A DNA stretch of 64,000 nucleotides, taken from NCBI GenBank assembly GCA_022425485.1, contig JAKMFL010000050.1, forward strand, positions 23,629 through 87,628. The letters are read 5' to 3'. The position numbers and the translations under genes are program-made. The notes beneath the pieces were generated by a model. The model was not told the origin of the DNA, did no database searches, and saw nothing but the letters and a program-made list of their open reading frames with translations. Positions 36,632 through 48,038 of this stretch are shown piece by piece (position 1 is the first letter of the stretch; every line of letters starts with the position of its first letter). The DNA is from Alphaproteobacteria bacterium. Its GTDB lineage: Bacteria; Pseudomonadota; Alphaproteobacteria; Puniceispirillales; Puniceispirillaceae.

Positions 36632-37251
36632 GCATTCAGACACTTATTGCAGAAGAACAGCCGGAACATTTTGCCTTTGATAAGGCGAGTGAAAAGGAAA
36701 TCAAAAAAGCGATTTCTAAATATCCGGAAGGGCGACAGGCCAGCGCGGTAAAGTCGCTGTTATATATCGCCCAGAAACAGAATGATAATTGGATACCGGT
36801 AAAGGCTATCGAAGAGATAGCCAAGCGCTTGGATATGGCAGAAATGCGTGTGCTGGAGGTTGCCAGCTTCTATTCCATGTTCAATCTAAAGCCGGTCGGA
36901 AAATATTACCTGCAAGCTTGTGGTACGACCCCTTGCATGTTGCGCGGCTCTGATGATGTGATGCGCTGTATCAAAGACAAGCTGGATATCAGCTCTGGTG
37001 AGACTTCTGCTTGCGGCAAATTCTCATTATTGGAAGTGGAATGTTTAGGGGCATGTGTAAATGCGCCTATCTTGCAGGTGAATGACGATTTTTATGAAGA
37101 CCTTGATTATCAAGCTACCAAAGATTTGCTTGAGGCATTGGAGGCGGACAGCCCGCCCGATGTTGGGTCAGTAATGGGGCGGCAGGGCTCAGAAGCAGAA
37201 GGCGGGGCCACAACACTGAAAGCTGCAAAACGCAGTGGAAAGAAGAAGTAG
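36628..37251 (+). CDS. nuoE: NADH-quinone oxidoreductase subunit E
   Basis: 207 residues. Thioredoxin-like fold holding the N1a 2Fe-2S cluster with cysteines in ACGTTPCML (about 96-104) and [10 protein letters not shown] (about 138-147). It forms the NADH-oxidising module with NuoF. The C-terminal 30 residues are an added basic, low-complexity tail (ending [10 protein letters not shown]), longer than in E. coli. Confidence 0.97.
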   Translation: MSIQTLIAEEQPEHFAFDKASEKEIKKAISKYPEGRQASAVKSLLYIAQKQNDNWIPVKAIEEIAKRLDMAEMRVLEVASFYSMFNLKPVGKYYLQACGTTPCMLRGSDDVMRCIKDKLDISSGETSACGKFSLLEVECLGACVNAPILQVNDDFYEDLDYQATKDLLEALEADSPPDVGSVMGRQGSEAEGGATTLKAAKRSGKKK

Positions 37252-37253
37252 AG

Positions 37254-38540
37254 ATGCTTGCAGATAAGGACCGTATTTTTACTAATCTTTATGGCTGGGG
37301 CGATGCTGGCCTGAAAGGCGCACAAGCGCGTGGTGACTGGGATAATACCAAAGCCATTTTGGCGCGTGGCCATGATGATATTGTCGAAGAGATAAAGACC
37401 TCCGGCCTTCGGGGGCGTGGCGGCGCAGGCTTTCCAACTGGATTGAAATGGTCATTTATGCCAAAGGAAGTTGGATTGCGCCCTCATTATCTGGTGGTAA
37501 ATGCAGATGAGAGTGAGCCCGGCACATGTAAAGATAGAGATATTATCCGGCATGAGCCGCATAAGCTTGTTGAAGGCTGTTTGGTAGCTGGTTTTGCGAT
37601 GCGTGCGCACGCTGCCTATATTTATATTCGCGGTGAGTTCTTTAATGAGGGCAAGGTTCTGCAGGCGGCCATTGATGATGCTTATGATGCGGGTCTTTTA
37701 GGTAAAAATGCGGCTGGTTCGGGCTGGGACTTTGATGTTTATCTCCAACGCGGGGCAGGGGCATATATCTGCGGCGAAGAAACCGCACTTATTGAATCTT
37801 TAGAAGGTAAGAAGGGGCAACCGCGCCTGAAACCGCCTTTCCCTGCAGGGGTAGGGTTATATGGCTGTCCTACTACGGTAAATAACGTAGAATCAATCGC
37901 TGTAGCCCCCACCATCATGCGGCGCGGCGGTGCTTGGTTTGCAGGACTTGGCAAGGAAAACAATACCGGCACTAAACTATTTTGCATCTCTGGCCATGTA
38001 AACAAGCCATGTAATGTCGAAGAAGAGATGGGTGTGCCGTTAAAGGAGCTTATTGAAAAGCATGCTGGCGGTGTGCGTGGCGGCTGGGATAACTTGCTTG
38101 CGATTATTCCGGGCGGCTCGTCAACACCGTTGATGCCAAAGGATGTGTGCGAGACCATGACAATGGATTTCGACGCCCTGCGCAATGCTGGGACTGGCCT
38201 TGGCACAGCTGGTATTATTGTTATGGATAAAAGCACGGATATTGTTCGAGCTATCGCGCGTCTTTCCTACTTTTATAAGCATGAAAGCTGCGGGCAATGC
38301 ACGCCGTGCCGCGAAGGGACAGGCTGGATGTGGCGGATGATGGATCGGATGGTGCGCGGCGAAGCGGAAATCCATGAAATTGAAACCCTTGAGCAGATCA
38401 CACGCCAAGTCGAAGGGCACACCATCTGTGCGCTAGGCGATGCGGCAGCGTGGCCTATTCAGGGATTAATTAAGCATTTCCGTCCGGAAATCGAACGACG
38501 CATTATGGCGCACCAAGCTGTAACTAACGCTGCTGAGTAA
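37254..38540 (+). CDS. nuoF: NADH-quinone oxidoreductase subunit F
   Basis: 428 residues. The NADH/FMN site is in [16 protein letters not shown] (about 57-72) and [13 protein letters not shown]. The N3 4Fe-4S cluster cysteines are in [12 protein letters not shown] (about 343-354) with a fourth near 394. It takes hydride from NADH to FMN. nuoE ends three bases upstream. Confidence 0.98.
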   Translation: MLADKDRIFTNLYGWGDAGLKGAQARGDWDNTKAILARGHDDIVEEIKTSGLRGRGGAGFPTGLKWSFMPKEVGLRPHYLVVNADESEPGTCKDRDIIRHEPHKLVEGCLVAGFAMRAHAAYIYIRGEFFNEGKVLQAAIDDAYDAGLLGKNAAGSGWDFDVYLQRGAGAYICGEETALIESLEGKKGQPRLKPPFPAGVGLYGCPTTVNNVESIAVAPTIMRRGGAWFAGLGKENNTGTKLFCISGHVNKPCNVEEEMGVPLKELIEKHAGGVRGGWDNLLAIIPGGSSTPLMPKDVCETMTMDFDALRNAGTGLGTAGIIVMDKSTDIVRAIARLSYFYKHESCGQCTPCREGTGWMWRMMDRMVRGEAEIHEIETLEQITRQVEGHTICALGDAAAWPIQGLIKHFRPEIERRIMAHQAVTNAAE

Positions 38541-38550
38541 GGAAGAGACG

Positions 38551-40611
38551 ATGCCAAAGCTGACAGTGGACGGAATTGAAGTAGAAGTAGAAGACGGGGC
38601 AACCGTCTTGCAAGCTTGTGAAGAAGCTGGCGCAGAAATTCCCCGTTTTTGTTACCATGAAAGATTGTCTATTGCTGGTAATTGCCGGATGTGTCTGGTG
38701 GATATGGAACGCGCACCAAAGCCTGTCGCTTCTTGTGCGATGCCCGCAGGGGACGGCATGGTTATCAGCACCAAATCTGAACGTGTTAAAAAGGCACGTG
38801 AAGGGGTTATGGAATTTTTATTGGTTAATCACCCGCTAGATTGTCCGATTTGCGATCAGGGCGGTGAATGTGACTTACAAGACCAAGCGATGGGATATGG
38901 CCATGATGCGTCTCGTTATGGCGAAAATAAACGCGCGGTAAGCGAGAAGCATATGGGGCCGTTGATCAAAACGGTGATGACCCGCTGTATTCATTGTACG
39001 CGCTGTGTTCGCTTTTCAACAGAGGTTGCGGGGGTAGCTGATTTAGGGGCTATCGGGCGCGGTGAAGGGGTGGAAATCACCACCTATCTTGAAAAGACAC
39101 TAGCAAGTGAGCTTTCTGCGAATGTTATAGATTTATGCCCTGTTGGGGCGCTTACCTCGCGCCCTTATGCCTTTGTTGCGCGCCCTTGGGAGTTGAACAA
39201 GGTTGAAAGCATTGATGTAAGCGATGCAATGGGCGCAAATATCCGTATTGATGCACGCGGTAATCAGGTGTTGCGGGTGTTGCCGCGCCTGAACGAAGAT
39301 ATCAATGAAGAATGGATTTCAGATAAAGCCCGCTATGCTATTGATGGCCTGCGCCGTCAGCGTCTAGATAAGCCTTATTTACGCGGCGAAGATGGCCGGC
39401 TGCATCCTGTTAGTTGGGACGATGCGTTTGCGGCTATTGCTGGGCGTATGAAAAAGACAAAAGCAGACAAAATGGCCGCTATTGCTGGCGACCAGATTGA
39501 TGCTGAGGCTATGTTTGCGCTAAAATCTCTGTTTGAGAAGGTGGGTAGCCCGCATATTGACTGTCGTCAGGATGGCGCAAAGCTTACCGCTAAAAATCGT
39601 TCTTCCTATATCTTTAACACAACAATTGCCGGTATTGATGAGGCAGATGCCATTGTAATTATCGGCAGTAATCCGCGTATTGAAGCCCCGGTAATGAATG
39701 CACGTATTCGCCGGCGGTATTTGAATGCACAAATCCCCATAGCCCATATTGGCCCAGAACTTGACCTAACCTATCCAGTGGAAAATCTAGGGGATGATAT
39801 GGCGGTTCTAGAAGCGCTCGCTAGTGGCAAACATCCCTTTGCCAAGCAGTTGAAAAAAGCTAAAAAGCCTATGGTTATTGTTGGTATGGGCGCGTTGCGC
39901 CGCGCTGATGGCAGTGCAGTAATGGCGTTATGCCACCAGCTAGCTGAGGGCGTTGGTATGGTAACAGCTGACTGGAACGGCTTTAACGTTCTGCATCATG
40001 CAGCCGCGCGTGTGGCTGGCCTTGATTTAGGGTTTGTGCCGGGCAAGGGCGGCAAGGATGTGCAGGGTATTTTAAGTGCAGCAACAAAGGGCGAGATGGA
40101 TTTTGTCTGGCTTTTAGGCGCAGACGAGCTCGATACAGACATGCTAGCAAAGCCATTTGTTGTCTATCAGGGGCATCATGGGGATAAGGGCGCCCAATGT
40201 GCGGACGTTGTTTTGCCCGGTGCAGCTTGGGCAGAAAAAGATGGCTTATATGTGAATTTCGAAGGCCGTGTTCAGATGGCACGGCGGGCTGCCTTTCCGC
40301 CGGGAGATGCGCGAGAAGATTGGGCCATTTTGCGGGCATTTTCAGAAACTATCAATAAAACACTTAGCTTTGATAGTTTGAACGAATTGCGAAAGCAAAT
40401 GGTTGCAGAGGTTCCTGTATTTGCCAAATTGGACGAAATCCAACCGGCAAAATGGGCGAAATTTGGCCGTACCGCAAAGGTAAAGTCTGAGCCAGTTGAG
40501 GCCGGACTAGATGAATTTTACATGACAAGTGCTATTTCCCGTGCGTCTGAGACGATGGCGGAATGCTATCAAGCTAACCAAGCTGGTAAATCAGCAATTG
40601 CTGCTGAATAG
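38551..40611 (+). CDS. nuoG: NADH-quinone oxidoreductase subunit G
   Basis: 686 residues, the common alphaproteobacterial length. The N-terminus binds N1b (cysteines in RFCYHERLSIAGNCRMC), N5 (HPLDCPICDQGGECDLQD) and N4 (CIHCTRCVRF, then DLCPVGAL). The rest is the molybdopterin oxidoreductase-like domain without cofactor. It carries electrons along the peripheral arm. Ten bases separate it from nuoF. Confidence 0.98.
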   Translation: MPKLTVDGIEVEVEDGATVLQACEEAGAEIPRFCYHERLSIAGNCRMCLVDMERAPKPVASCAMPAGDGMVISTKSERVKKAREGVMEFLLVNHPLDCPICDQGGECDLQDQAMGYGHDASRYGENKRAVSEKHMGPLIKTVMTRCIHCTRCVRFSTEVAGVADLGAIGRGEGVEITTYLEKTLASELSANVIDLCPVGALTSRPYAFVARPWELNKVESIDVSDAMGANIRIDARGNQVLRVLPRLNEDINEEWISDKARYAIDGLRRQRLDKPYLRGEDGRLHPVSWDDAFAAIAGRMKKTKADKMAAIAGDQIDAEAMFALKSLFEKVGSPHIDCRQDGAKLTAKNRSSYIFNTTIAGIDEADAIVIIGSNPRIEAPVMNARIRRRYLNAQIPIAHIGPELDLTYPVENLGDDMAVLEALASGKHPFAKQLKKAKKPMVIVGMGALRRADGSAVMALCHQLAEGVGMVTADWNGFNVLHHAAARVAGLDLGFVPGKGGKDVQGILSAATKGEMDFVWLLGADELDTDMLAKPFVVYQGHHGDKGAQCADVVLPGAAWAEKDGLYVNFEGRVQMARRAAFPPGDAREDWAILRAFSETINKTLSFDSLNELRKQMVAEVPVFAKLDEIQPAKWAKFGRTAKVKSEPVEAGLDEFYMTSAISRASETMAECYQANQAGKSAIAAE

Positions 40612-40635
40612 CAAGAGGTAAAGGGGGAGGGGATC

Positions 40636-41646
40636 ATGATAGAACACTGGCTTATCGATCTGGCTTGGATGATTGCCACAATTCTGGCTGTGGTCGTGCC
40701 ACTTTTGATCGCAGTGGCATATCTAACACTTGCTGAACGGCGCGTTATTGGCTTTATGCAACTTCGTAAAGGGCCAAATGTGGTTGGCCCGTTCGGTATG
40801 TTCCAGCCTTTTGCTGATGCGTTAAAGCTCATGGCAAAGGAAACCATTCTACCCGCAGGTGCAGATAAAGTGGTCTTTATCATTGCGCCGATGCTGACCT
40901 TCGTTCTGGCATTGGTTGCATGGGCGGTTATCCCCTTTGATGCGGGGTTAGTGCTAGCAGATATTAATGTTGGTATTTTATATCTTTTTGCTATCAGCTC
41001 TCTTGGGGTTTACGGCGTCATTATGGCGGGCTGGGCTAGTAACTCTAAATATGCATTTTTAGGCGCGTTACGTTCTGCTGCCCAGATGGTTTCGTATGAA
41101 GTATCTATGGGTTTGGTGATTATCAATGTGCTGATTTGCGTTGGCTCGCTTAACCTGTCGGATATTATCGAAGCCCAGCGGGATATGTGGTTTGCGTTAC
41201 CGTTATTGCCGATGTTTATTGTGTTTTTTATCTCTACATTGGCGGAAACAAACCGGGCGCCGTTTGATTTGCCAGAGGGCGAGTCTGAACTGGTAGCGGG
41301 GTATTTTGTTGAATATTCCTCTATGAGCTTTGCGCTGTTCTTTCTTGGTGAATATGCCAATATGATCCTGATGAGCGCGATGACTACGGTGCTGTTCCTA
41401 GGCGGCTGGCTTCCCCCGTTTGATTTTGCGCCTTTCACGTGGATACCCGGGCCGATTTGGTTTGTGCTAAAAATTATGCTGTGTCTGTTTGTGTTTTTGT
41501 GGGTTCGGGCAACTACCCCGCGTTATCGCTATGACCAGCTAATGCGGCTGGGCTGGAAAATCTTTCTGCCCTTTTCATTGATTTATGTTGTTCTGACAGC
41601 AGGCTTTCTGATGGCTTTTGACAAGCTGCCTGTAATTGGCGGGTAA
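40636..41646 (+). CDS. nuoH: NADH-quinone oxidoreductase subunit H
   Basis: 336 residues with eight membrane helices. [22 protein letters not shown] and [19 protein letters not shown](Y) are the two strongest NuoH signatures, and both line the quinone entry chamber. GGGAGGGG precedes the ATG. It joins membrane and peripheral arms. Confidence 0.98.
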   Translation: MIEHWLIDLAWMIATILAVVVPLLIAVAYLTLAERRVIGFMQLRKGPNVVGPFGMFQPFADALKLMAKETILPAGADKVVFIIAPMLTFVLALVAWAVIPFDAGLVLADINVGILYLFAISSLGVYGVIMAGWASNSKYAFLGALRSAAQMVSYEVSMGLVIINVLICVGSLNLSDIIEAQRDMWFALPLLPMFIVFFISTLAETNRAPFDLPEGESELVAGYFVEYSSMSFALFFLGEYANMILMSAMTTVLFLGGWLPPFDFAPFTWIPGPIWFVLKIMLCLFVFLWVRATTPRYRYDQLMRLGWKIFLPFSLIYVVLTAGFLMAFDKLPVIGG

Positions 41647-41660
41647 GAGGAGAATTTAGC

Positions 41661-42149
41661 ATGAGTGTATGGATAAATGCAGCTCGGTCCTTTTTGCTGC
41701 TTGAGCTTATCAAGGGGTTGATGCTGACGCTGAAATATTTCTTCAAGCCTAAAGTGACGTTGAATTATCCGTTTGAAAAAGGCTATCTGTCCCCGCGTTT
41801 CAGGGGGGAGCATGCCTTGCGTCGCTATCCAAATGGGGAGGAGCGCTGCATTGCATGTAAGCTGTGCGAGGCGGTTTGCCCCGCGCAGGCTATCACTATC
41901 GAAGCAGAACCGCGTCTAGATGGCTCTCGGCGGACTACCCGCTATGACATTGATATGACGAAATGTATTTATTGCGGCTTTTGTCAGGAAGCGTGCCCGG
42001 TTGATGCAATTGTCGAAGGGCCAAATTTTGAATTTGCAACTGAAACACGCGAAGAGCTGTTTTATGACAAGGACAAGCTGCTAGCTAATGGTGACAGATG
42101 GGAAGATGAAATTGCCCGTAATCTGGCACAGGACGCGAAATGGCGCTAG
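41661..42149 (+). CDS. nuoI: NADH-quinone oxidoreductase subunit I
   Basis: 162 residues. Two 4Fe-4S ferredoxin motifs hold clusters N6a and N6b: [12 protein letters not shown] (about 61-72) and [12 protein letters not shown] (about 100-111). An N-terminal helix attaches it to the membrane arm. It relays electrons to N2 in NuoB. Confidence 0.98.
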   Translation: MSVWINAARSFLLLELIKGLMLTLKYFFKPKVTLNYPFEKGYLSPRFRGEHALRRYPNGEERCIACKLCEAVCPAQAITIEAEPRLDGSRRTTRYDIDMTKCIYCGFCQEACPVDAIVEGPNFEFATETREELFYDKDKLLANGDRWEDEIARNLAQDAKWR

Positions 42150-42180
42150 CCATTAGCTGAAGGGGGAATAAAAAAGGGCG

Positions 42181-42783
42181 ATGTTATCATCTGTATTTTT
42201 CTATCTGTTTGCGGGTATCTGCTGTTTGGCAGGGCTTATGGTCGTATCTTCACGCAACCCAGTGCATTCAGTACTATTTCTAATTCTAGCCTTCTTTAAT
42301 GCGGCTGGGCTGTTCATTCTGCTTAATGCAGAATTTCTGGCGATGCTGTTGGTGGTTGTTTATGTTGGCGCGGTCGCGGTTCTATTCCTGTTCGTCGTGA
42401 TGATGCTAGACATCAACTATTCTGAACTGCGCGAAGGGTTTCAAAAATATCGCTCTCTTGGCCTGTTAATCGGGGCTGTTTTGCTGGTGGAGCTATTTGC
42501 GACCTTCTTTGAATATTCGGGCAATGTTAAATCCCTTCCATCACCGGGCGCGGTGCATAATACCAAAGCGTTAGGGCAGGTTATCTACACGGATTATATC
42601 TATCTGTTCCAACTCGCGGGGCTGATTTTGCTGGTGGCAATGATAGGCGCTATTGCGTTGACCCTTCGCAAGCGTTCTGGTGTGCGCAAGCAGGTTATTG
42701 CAGATCAGAATAGCCGCACCAGAGCGGAAACAGTAAAGCTAGCTAAGGTAGAAACCGGTGCTGGTGTAAAGGAGGCGTCATAA
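42181..42783 (+). CDS. nuoJ: NADH-quinone oxidoreductase subunit J
   Basis: 200 residues with five membrane helices, including the conserved [19 protein letters not shown] helix (about 57-75) that carries the pi-bulge. The C-terminal 35 residues are hydrophilic. It belongs to the proton-pumping arm. Its stop overlaps the nuoK start by one base. Confidence 0.97.
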   Translation: MLSSVFFYLFAGICCLAGLMVVSSRNPVHSVLFLILAFFNAAGLFILLNAEFLAMLLVVVYVGAVAVLFLFVVMMLDINYSELREGFQKYRSLGLLIGAVLLVELFATFFEYSGNVKSLPSPGAVHNTKALGQVIYTDYIYLFQLAGLILLVAMIGAIALTLRKRSGVRKQVIADQNSRTRAETVKLAKVETGAGVKEAS

Positions 42784-43097
42784 TGTTAGCGGATATTACC
42801 CTTGCACATTATTTGACCGTAGCAGCGATTTTGTTCGTTTTCGGCGTGTTTGGTATTTTTATCAACCGCAAGAACGTCATCACGATCTTAATGTCGATTG
42901 AGCTTATTTTGCTGTCCGTCAGTATCAATCTGGTTGCGTTTTCTGCCTATTCTGGTGATTTATCTGGGCAGATTTTCTCTTTATTCATTCTTACCGTTGC
43001 GGCTGCTGAAGCGGCGATTGGGCTAGCGATTTTGGTGGTGTATTTCCGCAATCGCGGCTCAATATCGGTCGACGATATCAATGTGATGAAAGGCTAA
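42783..43097 (+). CDS. nuoK: NADH-quinone oxidoreductase subunit K
   Basis: 104 residues with three helices. Membrane glutamates of the proton path lie in [17 protein letters not shown] (about 37-53) and in [11 protein letters not shown] (about 76-86). It links to nuoJ without a gap (TAATG). Confidence 0.98.
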   Translation: MLADITLAHYLTVAAILFVFGVFGIFINRKNVITILMSIELILLSVSINLVAFSAYSGDLSGQIFSLFILTVAAAEAAIGLAILVVYFRNRGSISVDDINVMKG

Positions 43098-43104
43098 CGC
43101 TCAG

Positions 43105-45039
43105 ATGTTTTATCAAGCTATTGTTTTTCTTCCCTTATTGGGAGCCATTGCGGCAGGGCTATTTTCCTTGCGCCAGCAGAACTCAGCGGCGATTGCGGTA
43201 TCTGTTTCCGGTGTTGTTATCTCTTTTATCCTTTCTTTGTTTGCTTTTGCGCATGTTGCGATGGGCGGTAATACCGAAATTGTTAGCGTAGCAAGATGGA
43301 TTAATTCAGGCACCTTTGAGGCTAACTGGCAGCTGCGTTTTGATACGCTGACAGCTGTCATGCTGATTGTTGTTACAGGGGTATCCTCTTGTGTGCATAT
43401 CTATTCGGTTGGCTATATGCATCATGATAAGGCGATAGCCCGTTTCATGGCCTATCTGAGCCTATTTACCTTTGCTATGCTGATGCTGGTTACCGCAGAT
43501 AATCTTGTCCAGCTATTCTTTGGCTGGGAAGGGGTTGGGGTTGCATCCTACCTGCTTATTGGCTTTTGGTATCACAAGGAAAGTGCGCATACGGCCGCTA
43601 TGAAGGCCTTTGTGGTAAACCGGGTTGGTGATTTTGGTTTTGTTCTTGGCATTTTAGCGATTTTCACCCTGACAGGCTCTGTTAGCTTTGATGCGATTTT
43701 TGCCGATACGGCTTCTTATCAAAATGCTGTCATTACCTTTAGCGGAATTAGCCTGCCAGCCCTAGAAGTCGTCTCAATCTTACTATTTATTGGGGCTATG
43801 GGTAAATCTGCTCAGCTTGGCTTGCATACATGGCTACCAGATGCGATGGAGGGGCCAACCCCTGTATCTGCGCTCATTCATGCGGCGACTATGGTGACCG
43901 CTGGCGTCTTTTTGGTTTGCCGGATGTCGCCAATTATCGAATATGCCCCTATAGCCCTTGATGTTATTACCATTGTTGGGGCGTCTACGGCCATTTTTGC
44001 GGCAACCGTGGGGATGACACAATTTGATATCAAGCGGGTCATTGCCTATTCAACCTGCTCTCAATTAGGCTATATGTTTTTTGCGGCGGGTGTTTCTGCC
44101 TATCCAGCCGCGATGTTCCATCTTACCACGCATGCCTTTTTCAAAGCCTTGCTATTTTTAGGCGCAGGGTCGGTTATCCATGCGCTATCGGATGAGCAAG
44201 ATTTACGCAATATGGGCGGCATTTGGCGCAAGGTGCCGGTGACCTATACGATGATGTGGGTTGGCTCGTTGGCGTTAGCAGGCTTTCCTTTCTTTGCCGG
44301 CTTCTATTCCAAGGATATGATTTTAGAAGCGGCCTATGGTGCGCATACTGGCGTCGGCATGATAGCCTTCTGGCTGGGATGTGCAGCAGCGCTTCTTACC
44401 GCTTTTTACAGTTGGCGTTTGCTTATATTGGCGTTCCATGGCCAGCCCCGCGCAAGCGCAGAGGTGATGTCGCATGTGCATGAATCGCCGAACGTGATGA
44501 CGCTGCCGCTAATACCGCTAGCGCTTGGTGCTATATTTGCGGGTTGGGCAGGCTATGAGCTGTTTGTAGGGCATGATATGGCGGCTTTTTGGGGAGATTC
44601 TATCTTTATCCTGCCTTCGCATACAGCGATGGAAGCAGCCCATCATGTACCGCTTTGGGTGAAACTGCTGCCGATTGTGTTGGCGACGAGTGGGGTTTTG
44701 GGGGCGTATATTGCCTATGTGAAAATGCCGCATCTGCCTGCTAAAATTGCCTCTGCTTGCGGCGGGTTTTACGACTTCCTATTCAATAAATGGTATTTTG
44801 ACGAGCTATATGACCGGATTTTTGTGCGTCCAGCCGTACTATTTGGTGGTTGGTTATGGAGGCGCGGCGACAAAGGCACCATTGATTATTTTGGCCCAGA
44901 TGGGTTGTCTGCACTGGTTGGGCGGTTATCGTCCCGTCTGGTGCATATCCAGACTGGTTATGTGTATCATTATGCGTTTGCGATGATGATCGGTGTTGTG
45001 GTTCTGCTGTCTTGGTATTTCAGCGGATTTGGGAGGTAG
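43105..45039 (+). CDS. nuoL: NADH-quinone oxidoreductase subunit L
   Basis: 644 residues with about 16 helices, an antiporter-like pumping subunit. The conserved FFGWEGVGVASYLLIGFWY (about 138-156), HTWLPDAMEGPTPVSALIHAATMV (about 246-269) and the long C-terminal lateral helix region are present. The key lysine and glutamate of the proton path fall in these blocks. Confidence 0.98.
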   Translation: MFYQAIVFLPLLGAIAAGLFSLRQQNSAAIAVSVSGVVISFILSLFAFAHVAMGGNTEIVSVARWINSGTFEANWQLRFDTLTAVMLIVVTGVSSCVHIYSVGYMHHDKAIARFMAYLSLFTFAMLMLVTADNLVQLFFGWEGVGVASYLLIGFWYHKESAHTAAMKAFVVNRVGDFGFVLGILAIFTLTGSVSFDAIFADTASYQNAVITFSGISLPALEVVSILLFIGAMGKSAQLGLHTWLPDAMEGPTPVSALIHAATMVTAGVFLVCRMSPIIEYAPIALDVITIVGASTAIFAATVGMTQFDIKRVIAYSTCSQLGYMFFAAGVSAYPAAMFHLTTHAFFKALLFLGAGSVIHALSDEQDLRNMGGIWRKVPVTYTMMWVGSLALAGFPFFAGFYSKDMILEAAYGAHTGVGMIAFWLGCAAALLTAFYSWRLLILAFHGQPRASAEVMSHVHESPNVMTLPLIPLALGAIFAGWAGYELFVGHDMAAFWGDSIFILPSHTAMEAAHHVPLWVKLLPIVLATSGVLGAYIAYVKMPHLPAKIASACGGFYDFLFNKWYFDELYDRIFVRPAVLFGGWLWRRGDKGTIDYFGPDGLSALVGRLSSRLVHIQTGYVYHYAFAMMIGVVVLLSWYFSGFGR

Positions 45040-45043
45040 GGTG

Positions 45044-46549
45044 ATGATTTCTAGCTGGCCTTTACTAAGCGTTGTTACTTTTCTTCCTTTGACCGGTGTG
45101 CTGTTTTTGATGCTCATCCGCGGCAATGAGGAATCTATAGCGGCAAACTCACGTCTTGTTGCGCTATGGGTTTCTGGTTTTACCTTTTTGTTGTCTTTAT
45201 ATCTTTATATTGGCTTTGATCCAGAGATTGTGGGCTATCAGTTTGAAGAGCGTGCAGACTGGATTACGGGTAGCGGCATTTCTTATCATCTAGGGATAGA
45301 TGGGATATCTATGCCGTTTATTCTGCTGGCAACTTTCCTAACCCCCCTATCAATTTTGGCGAGTTGGAAGAGCATTACGCACCGTGCGCGTGATTATATG
45401 ATAGCCTTTCTGGTGCTAGAAGTGATGATGGTTGGCATGTTCGCATCGCTGGATATGCTGATGTTCTATCTGTTCTTCGAAGGCGTCTTGATCCCAATGT
45501 TTATTATCATTGGCGTCTGGGGCGGCGCAGAACGGGTTTATGCGGCCTTTAAATTCTTTTTATACACGCTTCTAGGTTCTGTTTTGATGCTGGTCTGCAT
45601 GTTGGTGATGTATCAAATGGTCGGCACGACCGATATCCCAGCCCTAGCAGCCTTTGCTTTCAGCCCAGAAGTGCAATTCTGGCTTTTCCTAGGCTTTTTT
45701 GCTTCCTTTGCTGTAAAGGTACCGATGTGGCCAGTACATACATGGCTGCCAGATGCGCATGTGCAAGCCCCAACCGCAGGTTCGATGATTTTGGCTGGCG
45801 TATTGCTGAAAATGGGCGGCTACGGATTTTTGCGTTTTTCCTTGCCTATGTTTCCAGACGCGTCTGAATATTTCGCGCCTTTCATCTTCGTATTATCGAT
45901 TATTGCGGTCATTTACACGTCGCTTGTTGCGCTTGCCCAGAGCGATATGAAAAAGCTAATTGCTTACTCGTCTGTTGCGCATATGGGGTTTGTTACCATT
46001 GGTATATTTACGCTGACGGAACAGGGTATTGCAGGCGCAATGTTTCAGATGATATCGCATGGCTTGGTTTCAGCAGCGCTATTTTTCTGTGTTGGCGTTG
46101 TTTATGACCGCCTTCATACACGCGAAATCAGTGCTTATGGCGGCGTTGTGGACGCAATGCCGCGTTATGCTGCGTTTTTCATGTTTATGATGCTAGCTTC
46201 TGTTGGCTTGCCGGGAACATCAGGCTTTGTTGGCGAAATGCTGGTGCTGGTAGGCGCATGGGAGGCCTCGCATTGGGTGGCTATTTTGGCAGCTACGGGT
46301 TTGATTCTCGGGGCGTGTTACATGCTCTGGCTGTATCGCCGCGTCGTGTTTGGACGTGCAGAAAAGCCAGAGGTTTTGGAAATGGCCGCGTTAGATAGGC
46401 GCGAGGTAATGATTTTTGTTCCCTTGACCATATTAGTGCTGTGGTTTGGGATTTATCCCGCTACCTTGCTAGATGTTATGGCCTATACAGTGTCCGATAT
46501 TATGGCGAATGTCGCATCTGATTTGTCTATTCAGACAGTGATGCGCTAA
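45044..46549 (+). CDS. nuoM: NADH-quinone oxidoreductase subunit M
   Basis: 501 residues from the ATG at 45044, with GGGAGG upstream; a longer frame overlapping nuoL is discarded. Antiporter-like membrane subunit with FFEGVLIPMFIIIGVWGG and VHTWLPDAHVQAPTAGS. The glutamate in the first block and the lysines in the helix before it mark the second proton channel. Confidence 0.98.
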   Translation: MISSWPLLSVVTFLPLTGVLFLMLIRGNEESIAANSRLVALWVSGFTFLLSLYLYIGFDPEIVGYQFEERADWITGSGISYHLGIDGISMPFILLATFLTPLSILASWKSITHRARDYMIAFLVLEVMMVGMFASLDMLMFYLFFEGVLIPMFIIIGVWGGAERVYAAFKFFLYTLLGSVLMLVCMLVMYQMVGTTDIPALAAFAFSPEVQFWLFLGFFASFAVKVPMWPVHTWLPDAHVQAPTAGSMILAGVLLKMGGYGFLRFSLPMFPDASEYFAPFIFVLSIIAVIYTSLVALAQSDMKKLIAYSSVAHMGFVTIGIFTLTEQGIAGAMFQMISHGLVSAALFFCVGVVYDRLHTREISAYGGVVDAMPRYAAFFMFMMLASVGLPGTSGFVGEMLVLVGAWEASHWVAILAATGLILGACYMLWLYRRVVFGRAEKPEVLEMAALDRREVMIFVPLTILVLWFGIYPATLLDVMAYTVSDIMANVASDLSIQTVMR

Positions 46550-46564
46550 GGAGTAGTTTTCGAT

Positions 46565-48016
46565 ATGGAATTTTCACAAATAACTATTTCTGCAGCTTTG
46601 CCTGAATTTATTCTGATTTCACTTGCGCTGGTGATGGTATTAATAGCTGCCTTTGCCAAGCAGACAGAAACGGATGGTGAGGGCAGCATCAAACTGGTGC
46701 GCACGCTATCCCTGCTTGGATATTTTGCGGCTTTCCTCGCGCTATTTTCGGTGCCAGATGGACGTATTGTTCTGTTTAATGAGCTGTTTGCGGTAAATGA
46801 TCTGGTTATCTATATGAAGGGGCTTATTTTGGTTGGCGCCTTTTTCGCTAGCTGGCTGGTTAGCGAGCAATGGGGAGAGGGCGTAGACAGGCCTGAATTT
46901 CATCTGCTGGTGCTGATGGCTGTCATTGGCATGCTGTTGATGGTTTCTGCAAATAATCTGATTTCGTTATATATGGCGCTGGAGCTGCAATCCCTGCCGC
47001 TTTATGTGGTTGCGGCTATGCGTACCAGCTCGTTAAAGTCCTCCGAAGCAGGTTTGAAATATTTCCTTTTAGGTGCGCTATCTTCAGGTCTGCTTCTATA
47101 TGGGGCGTCGCTTGTATATGGCTTTTCTGGAAGCACGAATTTTGAGGCGATTGCCAGCAGCCTATCTGGCGGCGCGTCTGTTGGCATGATCGTTGGCATG
47201 GTGTTTTTGCTCTCTGGGCTTGCCTTTAAAATTTCAGCTGCACCGTTTCATATGTGGACGCCAGATGTATATGAAGGCGCGCCAACACCAGTAACGGCAC
47301 TTTTTGCTATTGTTCCAAAAGTTGCTGGCATGACCTTGCTGATGAATGTCACTTATTCAGCCTTTGGGAATATAACCGACCAATGGATGCAAATCTTGAT
47401 TGCGCTTTCCGTAGCGTCCATGATTGTGGGTGCAACTGGGGCTATCATGCAGCAAAATATCAAGCGGATGCTGGCCTATTCTTCTATTGCGCATATGGGT
47501 TACGCGCTGGCAGGTCTGGCAGCAGGCACGTCTGAAGGGGCATCGGCGGTAGTTATTTATATGACCACTTATGTCTTTATGGGCGCGGCCGCTTTTGGCG
47601 TGATTATGACCATGCGCCGCGAAGGCACACCTGTTGAGAAAATCTCTGACCTTGCCGGACTTTCTGCCTCACACCCGCTGCTAGCTGCGGCGATGATGGT
47701 GGTGATGTTTTCCATGGCCGGGATACCGCCGCTAGCGGGCTTCTTTGGCAAATGGTATGTATTTCTAGCAGCGGTTAATGCAGGGCTTATTCCGCTTGCG
47801 GTTATTGGCGTGCTTACCTCGGTTATTGGCGCGTTTTATTATCTTCGGATTATCAGATTGATGTATTTTGAGGATTCAGATGCGCCGCTAGATGATGGTG
47901 CATCTCATCAAAACCGTATGATTTTAATTATTTCTGTCGGGTTTATTTTATTATTCTTCTTCGGTATTGGCACTCTCTCGCAAGAAGCCGTTTCTATTGT
48001 GTCCGTGTATTTTTAA
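46565..48016 (+). CDS. nuoN: NADH-quinone oxidoreductase subunit N
   Basis: 483 residues, the third antiporter-like subunit. ALELQSLPLYVVAAM (about 139-153) and PFHMWTPDVYEGAPTPV (about 227-243) are characteristic. It closes the complex I cluster, and the order A to N is complete without insertions. birA begins 22 bp later. Confidence 0.98.
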   Translation: MEFSQITISAALPEFILISLALVMVLIAAFAKQTETDGEGSIKLVRTLSLLGYFAAFLALFSVPDGRIVLFNELFAVNDLVIYMKGLILVGAFFASWLVSEQWGEGVDRPEFHLLVLMAVIGMLLMVSANNLISLYMALELQSLPLYVVAAMRTSSLKSSEAGLKYFLLGALSSGLLLYGASLVYGFSGSTNFEAIASSLSGGASVGMIVGMVFLLSGLAFKISAAPFHMWTPDVYEGAPTPVTALFAIVPKVAGMTLLMNVTYSAFGNITDQWMQILIALSVASMIVGATGAIMQQNIKRMLAYSSIAHMGYALAGLAAGTSEGASAVVIYMTTYVFMGAAAFGVIMTMRREGTPVEKISDLAGLSASHPLLAAAMMVVMFSMAGIPPLAGFFGKWYVFLAAVNAGLIPLAVIGVLTSVIGAFYYLRIIRLMYFEDSDAPLDDGASHQNRMILIISVGFILLFFFGIGTLSQEAVSIVSVYF

Positions 48017-48038
48017 TGCAGACCGCATGGCGGCTTAG